Positions 46,893 to 58,644 are shown, counted from the first letter of the stretch. The stretch is 64,000 nucleotides of DNA from Eumeta japonica (GCA_005406025.1 BGZK01001200.1:1-64000), one strand, 5' to 3'. The notes: generated by a model not told the origin, from the letters alone. Numbers and translations are program-made.

Positions 46893-47834
46893 ATGCCTTC
46901 TTTTAACTCTAGAACGGCTTGACCAACCTTGAAGAAAATTAGTACATACACTAAGAACGTGTGATAGCGCAAATATTAGGCTATATATAAGATCGGTTAA
47001 CCCTACGGTATCTTATTAAAATGAATGATTAATTACATGAATGATATACTGTTATGGATTTAATATTTTAAATAATGATGGCTATAAACATCTTATTATG
47101 GTCCGCGATGAAGATAAAATGTTGGGCATGTTTATTAAACTTGGACAAGTAAGTTATACAACTAACCTCTCTTAAAAATCAAGAATATTAAATTGAACAT
47201 TTTCATGTTTATTATTAATTTTTCACTAGACCCGCATTATTCCGCACGCAAATGTTTCTATGGAGATTGTGTAGAGTTGGATGATGATATCTCTCCTTTT
47301 GATTTTTTGTGTTCGATTTCTTCAGTGTTGAGAGAGATTCATGTCGAAGAGGAAAATGAGACAAGTTATTTTTTTTTAATTCCCCTATTAAATTTCTTTT
47401 TTATTACAATCATCATTGTTATTGTTTAAATCTTCTATGTTTAATCTATAATAATAATCAGTAGCATATTTAAGCTCCAATGCGTTTTCAATATTAAAAT
47501 ATATTTATTGTTATTTATTATTATTTATTAAAATTAAGCATGATCAACGAAGCGAACAGGTAACAGCTATATTTATTACTTATAACTCTTAATCCCTGGA
47601 GGTTTGAAACATTGCGAATTTCTTTTTTGTGATTCGAGCGCAATTGGGAATAAATTTTATGAAATTCCACACACCGAGAGCAGTACGGGGGCGTTAAATA
47701 TATATATAAAAAAAAATTGAATATGTTTAATCTATAGCTCCTGCAGGTTTGAAACTTGACAAAAAATATTTTTTGGCATGTCGGAATTTATACCCACAAA
47801 GAGGATTGAGGGGTTGGTACAATAATATTAAAAA

Positions 47835-48180
47835 ACTAGCTGTCCCCCGTCCGCTTCGCGTGGCGTAAAATACATGCATGAGACGAATATAAAATTTTAT
47901 TATTTAGCCTTTATTTTTATTATGAAAGACAATTTCTGCAGGTTTGAAATTTGGCAAGAAATTATAGCCCGAGCTATAATTAATATTTTTTTAATATTAT
48001 TATACATCGAGAATAAGACTGTGATCCGAAGGTGAATTGACAGCTAATTCGGCCGATATAGAAGATGAATGAATTCCTTATAAACTGTGTCCACGGTAGC
48101 AATAGCGGGGGGACATTTGAAAAAGAAAAAATAGCGTAATTTAAATTTACGCCCAGCGAAGCAGGCGGGTGACCGCTAGT
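47835..48180. mobile_element. 346-bp element with ~25-bp imperfect TIRs
   Basis: ACTAGCTGTCCCCCGTCCGC at 47835 is mirrored by GGCGGGTGACCGCTAGT at the right end (about 19 of 25 positions match in reverse complement). The interior is AT-rich and non-coding. The outer ACTAGC-CCCG head is the same kind seen at 6205, 14795, 31690 and 60265. Confidence 0.65.
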
Positions 48181-48199
48181 ATTCTATATATTTCATAAT

Positions 48200-49060
48200 A
48201 TTAACTATGTTTCTAAACTTTGAAGAATACTGTCCGTTATACGTCTGATGACCTGTGTCGTCCGCGGTCGCATCGGTGTGGTGTCGCTGTTATTAGTTGT
48301 GTTTTCTAAAACAAACTAATATGCACAAAGGATAATAGCTTTTATAAAAGCGGTAATATCTGACTAGAATTAAAATAGGTTCTCAACAGTAGTAAGCAGT
48401 GATTATTTTTGGCTAATTTTCATCATTTTCAATGAATATTTTACTTAGCATTAAATTATGATTTGATCATACACAAAATATTGTTATACTATTTACGCAC
48501 TGTATTAAAAAGACTATAAAACAGACTTTTGAAAAATGAAATAAAATAAGATGAAAATCATAACATCGATGGGTATAGTTTTAAAAGAGGTTTTTATTAA
48601 AGTTTTCATCGATTACCCACATTTTTATGATTTCTAAAAAGGATTCTATGGAAATTGAATGATTTGTGTGTTGTTGGGTCTTTAATAAACGCTTTCCTTT
48701 TAGAGAAGAAAATGAATATGTTGCGATCAGGAAATTAACTTTTAAGGACGATGCTGTAACCCGATAACCTTATATCTATATACCGATTAAAGGAATGATT
48801 GTCTCTGTATTCATGACATTATTTGCTTGTGTTTGATTTTGCCTATTCTCCAATCACTAAATTCTGTAATGCTACTTTGTTCAAGTTACACGTTCGCTAA
48901 TGAAAGGTCGTAAATTAGAAATTCATGTATCCATATATTGCGATTTCTATGAAGTAGATAAACGTAACCGCAACCTGAGATCTTTTACCATATATTAGAC
49001 TATCTATAGCGTATCAGAATCTACTACCTTTCAAACTATCTGAAGGCTATAAGTTCGCTT
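48200..49060. other. AT-rich interval without recognised features
   Basis: No supported gene, repeat family or splice pair. Confidence 0.4.
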
Positions 49061-49129
49061 TCCCCTGTGAGCGAACCGTGACTGAAATAAACGATAGTTA
49101 TGTGCAGAGTCGAGTGTTATCGGTGCGAT

Positions 49130-49450
49130 ATGCCGATATGGGTTCAACCGGCCGCGGGCGGCGGGCGGCGGGCGGCGGGCGGACCCGCGCGTTGCCAATA
49201 TCCTGGAGCGACTCGAAAGGCGTTCGATTGGCGAAACCTTGCGAACCGGCAAAAGTCGGTCGACGAACCTCACAAGGCCGGGTCGCGCGCGGCGGCCGCT
49301 TTCTTTGTTTGCCGCCGTGTCGTAACACTCGGATACCTTCAGTCTTACGGCGACCTCGGCTGTCCGCCGCCGCCGCTGCGCCCGCGCCCCGCGCCCCGCG
49401 CCGCCGCGCCGGGCCTCTCCATAAACCAGAATACCTTGCCCCATAAGCGG
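49130..49450. other. CpG-rich island
   Basis: CpG-rich with a GGCGGGC tandem (CGGGCGGCGGGCGGCGGGCG at about 49157-49176) and 122-147-codon ORFs on both strands that look compositional. Confidence 0.45.
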
Positions 49451-49474
49451 ACGCCGTGTCGCGCACGATCGCAT
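49435..49474 (-). CDS. Weak candidate first exon, phase-1 donor
   Basis: Minus-strand ATG reads MRSCATRRPLMGQ and meets GGGCAAG/GTATTC after 40 nt (phase 1). The donor and the start context are weak (T at -3). It is listed because its exit phase matches the stronger candidates at 18.1 and 28.0 kb. Confidence 0.15.
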
Positions 49475-49660
49475 CTACGGCGATATATTTTACAAAAAAA
49501 TCTAATACATTAAGTCTAAGGCGAAATCTTCTTGATCACGAAATCATGAAGCTTTTTCCATTAGATGATGGAATTTCAGGGAAATTGAGGAATACCCTCG
49601 ATAAGCACGTATAGTGTGTTTGAGCTTTTTTTTTGGTTATTCAAGTTTTTGCGTCTGGTA

Positions 49661-50033
49661 TTTACCATCTCACACTGCTGAGCTGATGATGCAAGCCACA
49701 GTACTCCTTAAACATTAGGAGTTAAAGGATAATACGCGATTTGTCACCAGAAACTACTCTTCAATGGCTATTAGTAAAACCTACTATGAACAGAAATAGA
49801 ATTACTCATTACTCTATCTATTTAATTTCATTCATTTATAAATTCCAATTTGGCAATTATAATAAGAGTGTATCGGAACTATTTAGCAATAACGGTACAA
49901 ATAGGATGAATTAATTGAATGTGAAAGTGAGTGAAAAGGTGATCCGCATAAATAGTAGAATTTTTATATTATAAACAATAAGAATAATTTATATAATTTG
50001 TGTAAGAATAATTTGGTAGTTGTACTCCAACTA
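49661..50033 (-). mobile_element. RTE-like LINE 3' tail, copy C (partial)
   Basis: Reverse complement aligns with 41481-41860: GGAGTACAACTACCA, AATAGATAGAGTAATGAGTA, GGTTTTACTAATAGCC and TCATCAGCTCAGCAG. The tail end is missing. A CTCCTTAAACATTAGGAG hairpin at 49703-49720 is part of the family. Confidence 0.6.
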
Positions 50034-50039
50034 ATAATG

Positions 50040-51630
50040 TAACGACCCTGAAATGATTACCAGCGGACAATGAGTTCGAGATCGAAATATCGCCTTTTAC
50101 GGTGCTTTCGACAAAAGTAGAGAAAATGCCAGATCAAATTTAATATCCTTGATTAAATCCACATAAAAAAGGCTAAATGAATTATAAGATATATTTACTC
50201 GATAACTAAAATATGTGAAATAAAAAAAATTAACAAAAATAAAAAAGAAGCTTTCAAAAATTCAATAAATAATTGTTTAAACATATTCCAGAAACAAGTA
50301 ATTAGTTGTTTTTGGGCTCTGGTTAAACAAATATTTAAATAGATTTTTGAAGGGTTTTCTTTTACTTATATAAACTATTTTATTTCATGTATACATTCTT
50401 TATCTTGTGTTGCCTACTACTCATTAGCAATAGGTACACAAAAATTTCGGTTTCGGGGCAAAATTATATAATAGAACTAATATAAATAAAGTCTACGACA
50501 GTAGTCAGTCAAGTCCCTTCGAGAATCCAAACAAACGTACACATGTGTTATTTTGATCATAAACTAAAATCTGCTTATTTATTGACAAAAAATTGTTTTG
50601 ATAAGAAGCCATTATCAAAGTTATAAAAATATTAATATAATTTTCAGTTTATCGTGTCTAGTTTGATTTTTCTAAAATGGAATAATAAAGTACTTAATTA
50701 AAAAGAAATCGATTGTGCTTAAAATCAATGGAAAAAGTACAATAAAATACAAAGTTCGAAATCAATTTTAACTAGAAATCACTTTTAAAATTAATTTTGC
50801 CTTCTATGTTTTTCTTTTAAAGGGTTTTAGCCCGAACAAACGATAAAAGGGGGACACAGAACGCAAATTTTATTTTTAACTTTGACTTTTTGTTAAAAGT
50901 GATTTCAAAAGAAGATTTCGAAGGAAGACGTCTTGAGGATGCTACTTCTGCGGCAGTTCCGTTGTGACTATGACCCGTTAAATAGTTGACCAAGCGCGAG
51001 TCTAACTCACGCAGCGGGGGTTCCATATCTATCACATTTCTTTACAAGAAGGTATTGGTTAGAATTTTTCTCCTCTTTTCAATGTTGGATTGTAAGTATT
51101 TAAAATACATAGATGTATAAGTTAAGGGTGATTCAATACAAATCTAACAATTTGTAAGCTCTATAAATTTGCTACAAAATACATTATATTTTTTTTTTTT
51201 TTGATGTATGGTATGTCGCTTTTACGAAAAATATGGAAAAGAAGGTATTTTTTATGTAAAAATATATAACGTACTTTTTTAACATGAGATTAAAATTATG
51301 TGAAAATTGTGTTTACGCACTCTTTAAACATAATCCTTTTATTTTATATCACATTAGATGAACGAAATTAATAATTCTATACTGTGGAACTTAAAATCCG
51401 TTTTAAATTAGAAATTCCTGATTTTAAGATTTTTTTTGTCTTATCCTTTGAAATATAGCCTTTAACCAAATTGAGCTTTTCCAATTTAACAAGAAGTACC
51501 CTATATGTTTTGGTGATCGGCTGATTGTTATTATGGAAACGCATGTTTAATATTACATAATTTTTTTCGCGTACATTAGAAATTTGAAATTATAGCAGTA
51601 GGTAACTGTAGATTAAACGGTATACATTAA
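50040..51630. other. AT-rich interval without recognised features
   Basis: Long poly(A)/T-rich DNA. A minus-strand ORF of 72 codons (50817-51035) has no recognisable features. Nothing supported. Confidence 0.4.
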
Positions 51631-51848
51631 TTTCATTTTGTTACTTCTGCTATCGATGCACGCAAAGATATACAGGCAAAGAAATGTTCTTACAATAATT
51701 CCATTCTTTCATCTTCTTGTTTTTAAGAGAAATGAGATCTTAAAACGATATTATCGAACGTTACAAAATGCAATCAGTCTCAGCATTGGACACGTATACT
51801 TGGGTACGTTTATTTTATGGTTACTGCTAGTACTCTTATGCTAGGTTA

Positions 51849-51983
51849 TTACACACTTAAAACAGTAATGAAAATAATGATAAATAAATAACTATATATT
51901 AAAAATTCTCCTTTGGTAGGGACGTCACTAATATGATGCGCTATCTCAAGAAGTAACGCGGGAGCGAGACATATGTTATTTTC
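51849..51983 (-). CDS. Candidate small ORF with C-terminal membrane segment
   Basis: Minus-strand ATG with G at -3 and +4 opens 44 codons (MENNICLAPALLLEIAHHIS...) ending in a hydrophobic stretch FLIYSYLFIIIFITVLSV before TAA, a tail-anchor-like profile. The C-terminal part is AT-rich DNA, where hydrophobic residues arise by chance. Unrecognised. Confidence 0.15.
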   Translation of the reverse strand, partial: ENNICLAPALLLEIAHHISDVPTKGEFLIYSYLFIIIFITVLSV

Positions 51984-53734
51984 CATAGCGAAATACTGTA
52001 ACTGTCTTGCTCTTTCCACTCTCGAGATGGAAGGCCGCACTCGAGTGCGCTTCGCCGATGCGGGCCCGGGAACCCCGACGTAATGCCGCGAGTGTACGTG
52101 TACATCCCGAGATTACGTAATAGTGACAGTTGCGCAACCATTACTATACTATTCAAGCCGAGCTATCCGTCAGGCTGTTATGCAAACTTGTTTATGAACT
52201 GTTAACTATTCTCTTCGTTCACCACAATGGACGGTTGCCCCAGTTGCTCTGCCTCGGCGGTGCACACGCGAAGAAAGCTGGCGTCACGTAACATAAAAAC
52301 TTCACCACTGTCACTGTTACAGACTAACTTCTTCGAGAACTATCCAGTGATCGTGTGGAACACTCTGTCTTGTTTTATTGAAAATCCTTTAAATTAACGA
52401 AAATTAAAGACTTTTTTTAAGAAGGGATTATCGATTTTTCGCCAAGTATAATTTATCCGACGCAACGTAAAGCAATTGAATTATTGTTATTTCATTAGTG
52501 AATTAAAAACTGTATATACTATGAGCATTTCTGAACGACGCTATGTCCATCCACTGACTGTCATTGTGTACTACACGCATAGCACAATTAAGATATGAAA
52601 TATGAAAGTTTAAGAGCAAAAATTATATAACTATGTCATTCACGAGCGCAGTAATAATCACACACACGTATATGTTAAATCGGTTCTCTTTGATATTTAT
52701 CGGGCGTATGTATACAGAAGTATCTAGTCTGATACTACTTTCCGTGATGTTCCTCGAATATTGAAGAAGACCCTTGACGCATCCAAAATATTATAATAAG
52801 ACGACATCTGCTCCACATACCGCGTGCTGACGTTGAGGAGTTCTAATTTCTCAGAAGACTGACGCACGCCTGTCATAATGCCAACAACTGTAATAACTGC
52901 GGTGACACGCTAAGAGTTTCGCGCATGGGCAGCAACACGATTCTGTAAGCATTATTTATCTCTAAGATCGACAATGATCCGATACCTTTGCACATAAATA
53001 GAAATGTAAGTCTTATACGCCGTCCCGGTGAAAATAGTTGTACGTGTGCCGGTCGAATTTTGCATACGATTCGCCCCACACACATGTAACTATTGACTTA
53101 TTAAAACGATAGACACACTCGTTACTCCCTTCTTTAGACGACTCGACATGCCGATTTGGGCATTTTGGACGAAATTCTCTAACCTTCAACTTCGAATAAC
53201 CGTTGTTGAATCTAAACGCGCAAGAAAGCACATGTACTCAATTATGTAAACATGTACCTCGATTCGATGTACATCTCTGGTGGTAGATTTTTCATATTAT
53301 CAAACTTAACGCTTCGTTTGAGACAAAGGATCGAGAAAACTGAAAGGAAATTCTATACACGATTAAATTTAGCGCATGTATGATTTCATTGAAAAATATG
53401 ATTTTTTTTATAGCTTATATAAATCAATAATTAACTGTCGTATTAATTATATCTATAGTTTTTCTTTCAAGTTTGTTGCTAAAATACATACATGTATTAA
53501 CTTTTAAAATATATTTTTTATCGTAAGATATCAAACTTCAATGCCAACTTGCAAAAACTCTTGTGCTGAGAGCTGATTGGTGGGAGTTGTATAGCGTCAG
53601 CGACGGCGGCGGGAGGGGCACTTTCACGCGGCGAGGCTGCGCGGGCGTCGAACCCCTGCCCTACTCTGCTGACCCACTACGCTCCTATAGAAACATTACA
53701 CACTTTCATTTTTTTTTGTCTAATCCGTCATTAG

Positions 53735-53952
53735 GTACTAGGATGCGCGCCGTTTGCGCACTTTGTCGTTGTGACACGGTCGTCGGTTCTTCTTACTCAT
53801 CGACCGCTCAGTTTTATAGCATCGTGCCGGTGGATGTCTATAGATTCATGCGCTCCAAACTTGTCGCTTCAACCGCAAAGCTTACCAGTACCGCTTCGAA
53901 CGAAGCGCAGGCAAACCTCACAATCGATAGATCTTATACGACCGGCTCTTGC
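53735..53952 (+). CDS. Candidate plus-strand internal exon; strand uncertain
   Basis: A long pyrimidine tract ending CCGTCATTAG precedes 53735, and TCTTGC/GTAAGA follows 53952. The 218-nt block is open in one frame (MRAVCALCRCDTVVGSSYSS...), and the frame in fact runs 53563-54072. The minus strand has its own good donor here (GGTACTG/GTAAGC near 53888) with an open frame reading SIDCEVCLRFVRSGT. GC is intermediate, so an exon on one strand is plausible. Confidence 0.25.
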
Positions 53953-54689
53953 GTAAGAACATCATTCTGGCGTGATGAGAGTGAAAGTGGTAAAAGCGGT
54001 GTCTCCACCTCCACGCCGACGGGCGCGCAGACAGCCGCGATTCTACTCGCTTTCTGCAGCACTGGGTTATAGTGTCACTGCGGATACTTTCGCTCACTTG
54101 CGTAACTTGCAACCGTCTCTTAACCGTAAAAGATCTTGTACATGAATAACCTTAGCTTAACTTTCAATGCGTCTCTAAATTAACTTACGGTCGTTTCCTG
54201 TATGTACTCGACTGACCGCAAAACCTCATTTTTAGTATAGACCACGTTTCGAAATTAGGTTAAAGCTTTAACTTGTTTTGACGTTACTAGGATTTGTTGC
54301 CATTATCCCATGAGAGTTAAAGCTATATTCCAAGAAGAAGAAAAGCTTTTTCAAAGTACACTTACATTGCACACAATCTACTACGCTCGATTTTGATCAC
54401 ATAAAGCTTTATGAATAACTTGTGATCAAAATCCCTTGTAATTCTATAAAACAAAATCCTTTTTCTTTTATTGACTTCCGATATTTTTCGAGATGCTTAG
54501 AAGTTAAATCCGTCTGTACATATGTTGTTACATTTTTAGTTTGCATACATTGTGGACCTTTGTTTCAAGCTCTTGAAAAATATTTTAAAATCTTAATTGA
54601 TGACAATTTGTTCGTTTGAACATACTCGAAAAAAGTAATATTTATTGTGGGATTATTCCGAATGCTGATTGATCTACAGCGCATTTTTG

Positions 54690-54920
54690 ATCAAGCGATT
54701 ATTCGAAAATTGAAGCCAAATCGAACAGCACGCCTATTTGAAGTTCGGAAATTTTCGAGCGCGTTCGGGTAACTTCGGCTCCACCGAACGACCTCGACGT
54801 ATTCGGGGCAACGAACGCTGACTAGGGCGAACGAATTACAAAGTCCGAATGCGCTGTCGCCTCTGGGCGGCCCCAGGGCCTTCTAGATTTGCTATATGCT
54901 AACTCCGAATGTCGGCGGAC
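54690..54920. other. TTCGG/CGAAC-rich patch
   Basis: Repeated TTCGG, CCGAACG and CGAACG motifs at irregular spacing within AT-rich surroundings (e.g. GCGCGTTCGGGTAACTTCGG). Function unknown; could be clustered binding sites or a worn repeat. Confidence 0.3.
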
Positions 54921-55089
54921 GCAACAATTTATACGTAAATGGTTACAGAATAATACATTGAATTTATACTTACAAATTTCTCTTATTTTAGGAACTTACT
55001 AGGTGTCTATCACGATTTCGTTTTTATTTATGAGACTTAGGAAGTAAAGGAAACAGGAATACATTTTTATCTTCCTTATGCACTTTTTA

Positions 55090-55305
55090 TTGCAGCGTCG
55101 TAGAGGCATAGCGCGTGGGACGCGCGGCGCGCCGGTCGTCGAGTGGGCGTGCAATAGAGCGCATTAGAATGCGAATTCGCGCTCGGTGCACATTCGCGAG
55201 ATAAGTCAGTCAGGGTCGGCGCAGTGCCGATGGCCGGCCGTGCACCCGCCCCGCGCCGCCCGCGCCCCGCGCCCCGCGCGCGCCCGCGCTCGGCCTCAAC
55301 ACCGC
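55090..55305. promoter_or_regulatory. CpG-rich island, possible promoter
   Basis: CpG-rich block with AAGTCAGTCAGGG (two TCAGT arthropod initiator-like motifs) at 55205-55217 followed by an ATG (MAGRAPAPRRPRP...). The ORF is Pro/Arg-rich as C-rich DNA gives. Promoter assignment is inference. Confidence 0.3.
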
Positions 55306-55814
55306 GGATAATCCACCACTATACCGACTATTAGCGTGATCGTCGATCGATACGTGTACAAAAATGTACATACTTGTAAGAACATTAAAATTCCGAGTAC
55401 GATTTCAGTCAAAAATAATTTGAAAGTCACAGTTACACTAGTCGCTTTAAATCTTTTCGTATTAGCACATACTGTACTAAAATAAAAACTTTTTTTTTTT
55501 AGCAAAAAATGCTAAGAGAATATAATGGTTTTAAATTCTTAACAAAAATTTTGAAATAGTTAACCGATGTCTATCTTTTTTGCATAGATAATTCTTTACT
55601 TTGAGTTTGTAAATAAAATGTTCCAGAAAATTATATTTATTTGAAGTTCTTCAAACTATTCCGTAATTTTAAATTTACGTATTTAAATTATTATACAATA
55701 ATCGATGTTAATATAAAAGTGTTACTAATTGTTTTATTATTAGTTAATTATAACCAATTACTGAAATTAATTAAAATGTTTTAAAGCGATTAACTAAATA
55801 AAAAAAAACCAAAT

Positions 55815-55884
55815 GCTAGGACAGATTCGAATCCAGGCACCCCATGCACGGGACGTAATGCTAAACAGCTGAGCTAAATCCTAC
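55815..55884 (-). pseudogene. tRNA-like sequence
   Basis: Minus strand: TTTAGCTCAGCTGTTTAGC is a good A box and GGATTCGAATC a good B box, about 35 nt apart. TAGGAT at the 5' side pairs with GTCCTA at the 3' side. The D stem (GCTC vs GCAT) and the anticodon loop are abnormal, so it is more likely a tRNA pseudogene or SINE head than a working tRNA. Confidence 0.55.
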
Positions 55885-56156
55885 AATTGATTCTCAGGTG
55901 AAAATAGCTGTCCTATAATCAAATATCCTATATCGTGCTAATGCGTACATAACGTTACTTTTTGCTGCCTAGGTCCTCGCGGCGTGTCGCGCCATAAGGA
56001 ACTTCGTTCTAAAAGGTTTCGTAGGTGTCGTAATCACCCATAAATAATTTTATGGAAAATTTGTGTGTTTTCTTTTCTTAAATTAATTTAGGAAATTAGT
56101 ATAATCGAATTAGAAGTACAGTAATTTCGATTTCAAGCGACGTTTTCCTTTTGCAG

Positions 56157-56321
56157 ACACCACAAACCTTCACTTCTCACTTAGCGCACTACTCGGAATG
56201 CAATAAGAATCACCCCTACACCCTTCGAATATCGATGACGTCAATAGTTACTATGTCTAAAAGTTTTGCTTTACCGTATAGATATTTAATTAACAAACAG
56301 TTTTGGATCATCATTTTGAAA
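56157..56321 (+). CDS. Candidate 165-nt plus-strand internal exon
   Basis: GTTTTCCTTTTGCAG ends at 56156 and TTTGAAA/GTAAGTACG begins at 56322. The block between is exactly 55 codons, open in one frame (TPQTFTSHLAHYSECNKNHP...) and closed in others, with a TGACGTCA inside. Both splice sites are strong. No domain recognised, and the best gene evidence nearby is on the opposite strand. It could be a nested gene, a non-coding RNA exon or chance. Confidence 0.35.
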
Positions 56322-57419
56322 GTAAGTACGAAAATTGTTGGTCTTCATACTCGAGTCCTACGACGATCTACAAATGAAAATAATAATTGAAGATTCACGA
56401 AATGCCTTCAAGCACATGCTAACTGCGCTTTGTTATACTTTACGTCTCCCATTGGGAATCTCTGTTCTTTAGTCCCTTGGGCGACACACAAAAGTAAATA
56501 ATTGTCCCTAATCGGGAGTCATTAAATCTGAATCTTATCTTTTCAGTTTATATACATAATTTATATTAATTATTTTTTTTATTTCTTTTAAAATTTAGTT
56601 AATATAATTTTAGTTAATATACTACAATTTTTTGTTAATATAAATATAAAACGATTAGTTGGCCAGATATATTATTTCCTTTCCGCCAAGTGACGTGTCG
56701 TTTTTTTGGCGCATTTCGCACAAATTTTGCAAACATTTTTAGTTGATCAGGCAAATTTATTGTGTAAATAAGAATCAACTTAGTGTAAATATAAAATTTA
56801 TTGACAATTCGACCACAGCACCACTTTTCGTGACCAGATTTTCTAGTTTTGTTTTTTTTGTAAGCTAAACCAACCTTTATTGAGAGCACGACTCATTTAG
56901 GAAGATGAACATAGAATTTGTTAATAACTTGAACACAGCGACAAATATTGCATTTATATTTTTTGAAATTCTTTTTTTGGCAATAACAAATCAACATAAA
57001 TTGTGAATATGAGTCATTTTGGTTGATAAATATAAAATTTGTCATAACTTGACTACAACACTACCTATCGGTTTTTAGTACATCTATGTACCATCGTGTC
57101 GACAAAACAACTGTATTGTGTGAATAGGTATGACCTCAAGTCGATCAAGCTGTTCGGAAGTTACACAATCACTAATACCGACGATTACATATGAAAAGAC
57201 ACGGTTTTTCATTCATCGAAATAATTTATTTTGCAAGTCTGATGACCGAAAATAATTTCTTTCTCCTAAATTCTAGCAGGTGTGTTAAGTAATCCTGCTA
57301 ATAGATCGGATATAATAATCTGATAATAGAACGGAACCTACTTACATGGAATGCTAAAGTACGTAGAACGTAAAGCCTCAAGGTGACTTTTGAATGGAAG
57401 TTTCCAGCGAGCTTTGTTT

Positions 57420-57660
57420 ATGGATTGTGGTTTTCGTGGGGCGCGCTGTACGCGGCCGGGGCGGTGACACGCGGGTGCTGGGGTGGCCGGGCGGAGGGCG
57501 GGGGCGGCAGGGAGCGTCCCAGTTACAGGACGTCGACCGCCGAGCCCTGAGCTATATTTAGCCGGGCGCTCCTGCCCGTTTGTATGCATCCTGCACTTAC
57601 CAGCGTTCGCTCCGCAGCGGCGCCGGCGACTGCGCCGCGGTCCCGTGAATACGTACTGTA
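57420..57660. promoter_or_regulatory. CpG-rich island with a strong minus-strand donor
   Basis: CpG-rich block. Minus-strand GAACGCTG/GTAAGTGC has a near-consensus donor, with the exon ending at 57601. A weak acceptor (TTAGTACAG) would bound a 55-nt exon 57601-57655. The phase-1 frame is open far upstream but lacks an ATG, so an untranslated first exon is the simpler reading. The same bases on the plus strand make an acceptor-like CTTACCAG. Confidence 0.4.
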
Positions 57661-57924
57661 CTAATTCACTGTGATGACTAACGCTACTCGCTTCGTTGAA
57701 TACGAATAGACTTTAGTAAACGAAACAAAGTTTACGGAGGACGTACGACAGTTTGATGGTAAACGACCGATTGACGAAGTACGAAAAAAGAATTGCGACT
57801 TATAAATACTCAATTGAATATTTTTAACTGATTAATAAATATATAGGCGTTAATGTTAGTTGTTATTACATGCCAGTCATTTTAACTGTAAATGTAAAAT
57901 TCAAATTACATTGTGTCGTCTTAC

Positions 57925-57974
57925 CTGGTGTATAAACACGTATTTTTTCCTTGCCATCGCAACGTATCTCTTAC
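57925..57974 (-). other. 50-nt exon / recursive (ratchet) splice site
   Basis: Minus strand: ATCTAACTC (branch-point-like CTAAC), a T-rich tract, then TTTGTTTACAG/GTAAGAG at 57974, so a 3' splice site abuts a 5' splice site. Fifty nt later comes CACCAG/GTAAGAC. This matches a recursive splice site with its RS-exon, or an ordinary 50-nt exon. Two frames are open through it (one has MARKKYVFIHQ from an ATG with G at -3 and +4; one reads VRDTLRWQGKNTCLYT). The third frame reaches TAA at once. The length is not a multiple of three, so inclusion would change the downstream frame. Confidence 0.6.
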
Positions 57975-58374
57975 CTGTAAACAAAAACGAGGATGAGTTA
58001 GATTTTTTTTTTAAATTCATTTATTTTTAAATAACTTAATCTTTTTTGTTACAAAATTCAAGCATATCATTCTATATGTATAATCTAAGTGCGAAGAAAT
58101 TCAACAAACTTGTCGGATTGATCTTGTTAATTTTATCTTTGTCAGTAGTTAAATATGATTAGAAATTACACTGATGCAGAAACCGTGCAAAAATCATAGA
58201 TAACTTTTCAGTTTTCAACAAAATACGTCATACATTTCACTACAGATTTAAAACCTCAATTCACAATGTATACCCATTTAATAATACGTGTTGGACTTTT
58301 AAGCCTGTCAAAGACGTATAGCGATTTTGACATTTAAAAATCTATCAAAACATGTATAATAAACGTGGACGTCT

Positions 58375-58520
58375 ATGAATAAACATATCCAGACGCGGCC
58401 ATCGCGCTGTGACCTACATCGCGAGCGGGTCACAGGGACCACTTCGCAGACTCCTCGCACGCCGTTATCGTTTTCAGAAGGATCTGCCTGCTCCGCGACT
58501 GGGGTGGGGTGTACTTCAAA
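58375..58520. other. Moderately GC-rich patch
   Basis: Holds TGACCTACATCGCGAGCGGG then TCAC, two nuclear-receptor-like half-sites (TGACCT and GGGTCA) facing each other, 11 nt apart. A 65-codon plus-strand ORF covers it. No gene recognised. Confidence 0.25.
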
Positions 58521-58610
58521 TCAAATTGGGCTAAATTTTAAGTACGCCAATACACGAATTTTAATTGAATGAGGGATGAACGTCGGTGAAGGCAAACAGA
58601 TTCTTTCGTA

Positions 58611-58612
<2 letters not shown>

Positions 58613-58642
<30 letters not shown>
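58613..58642. repeat. (AT)n microsatellite
   Basis: Uninterrupted TA repeats of about 15 units. Confidence 0.95.

Positions 58643-58644
<2 letters not shown>

Noticed and set aside
49031..49513. Four 122-147-codon ORFs on both strands
   Set aside because: All lie in one CpG island with few possible stop codons; none resembles a known protein.
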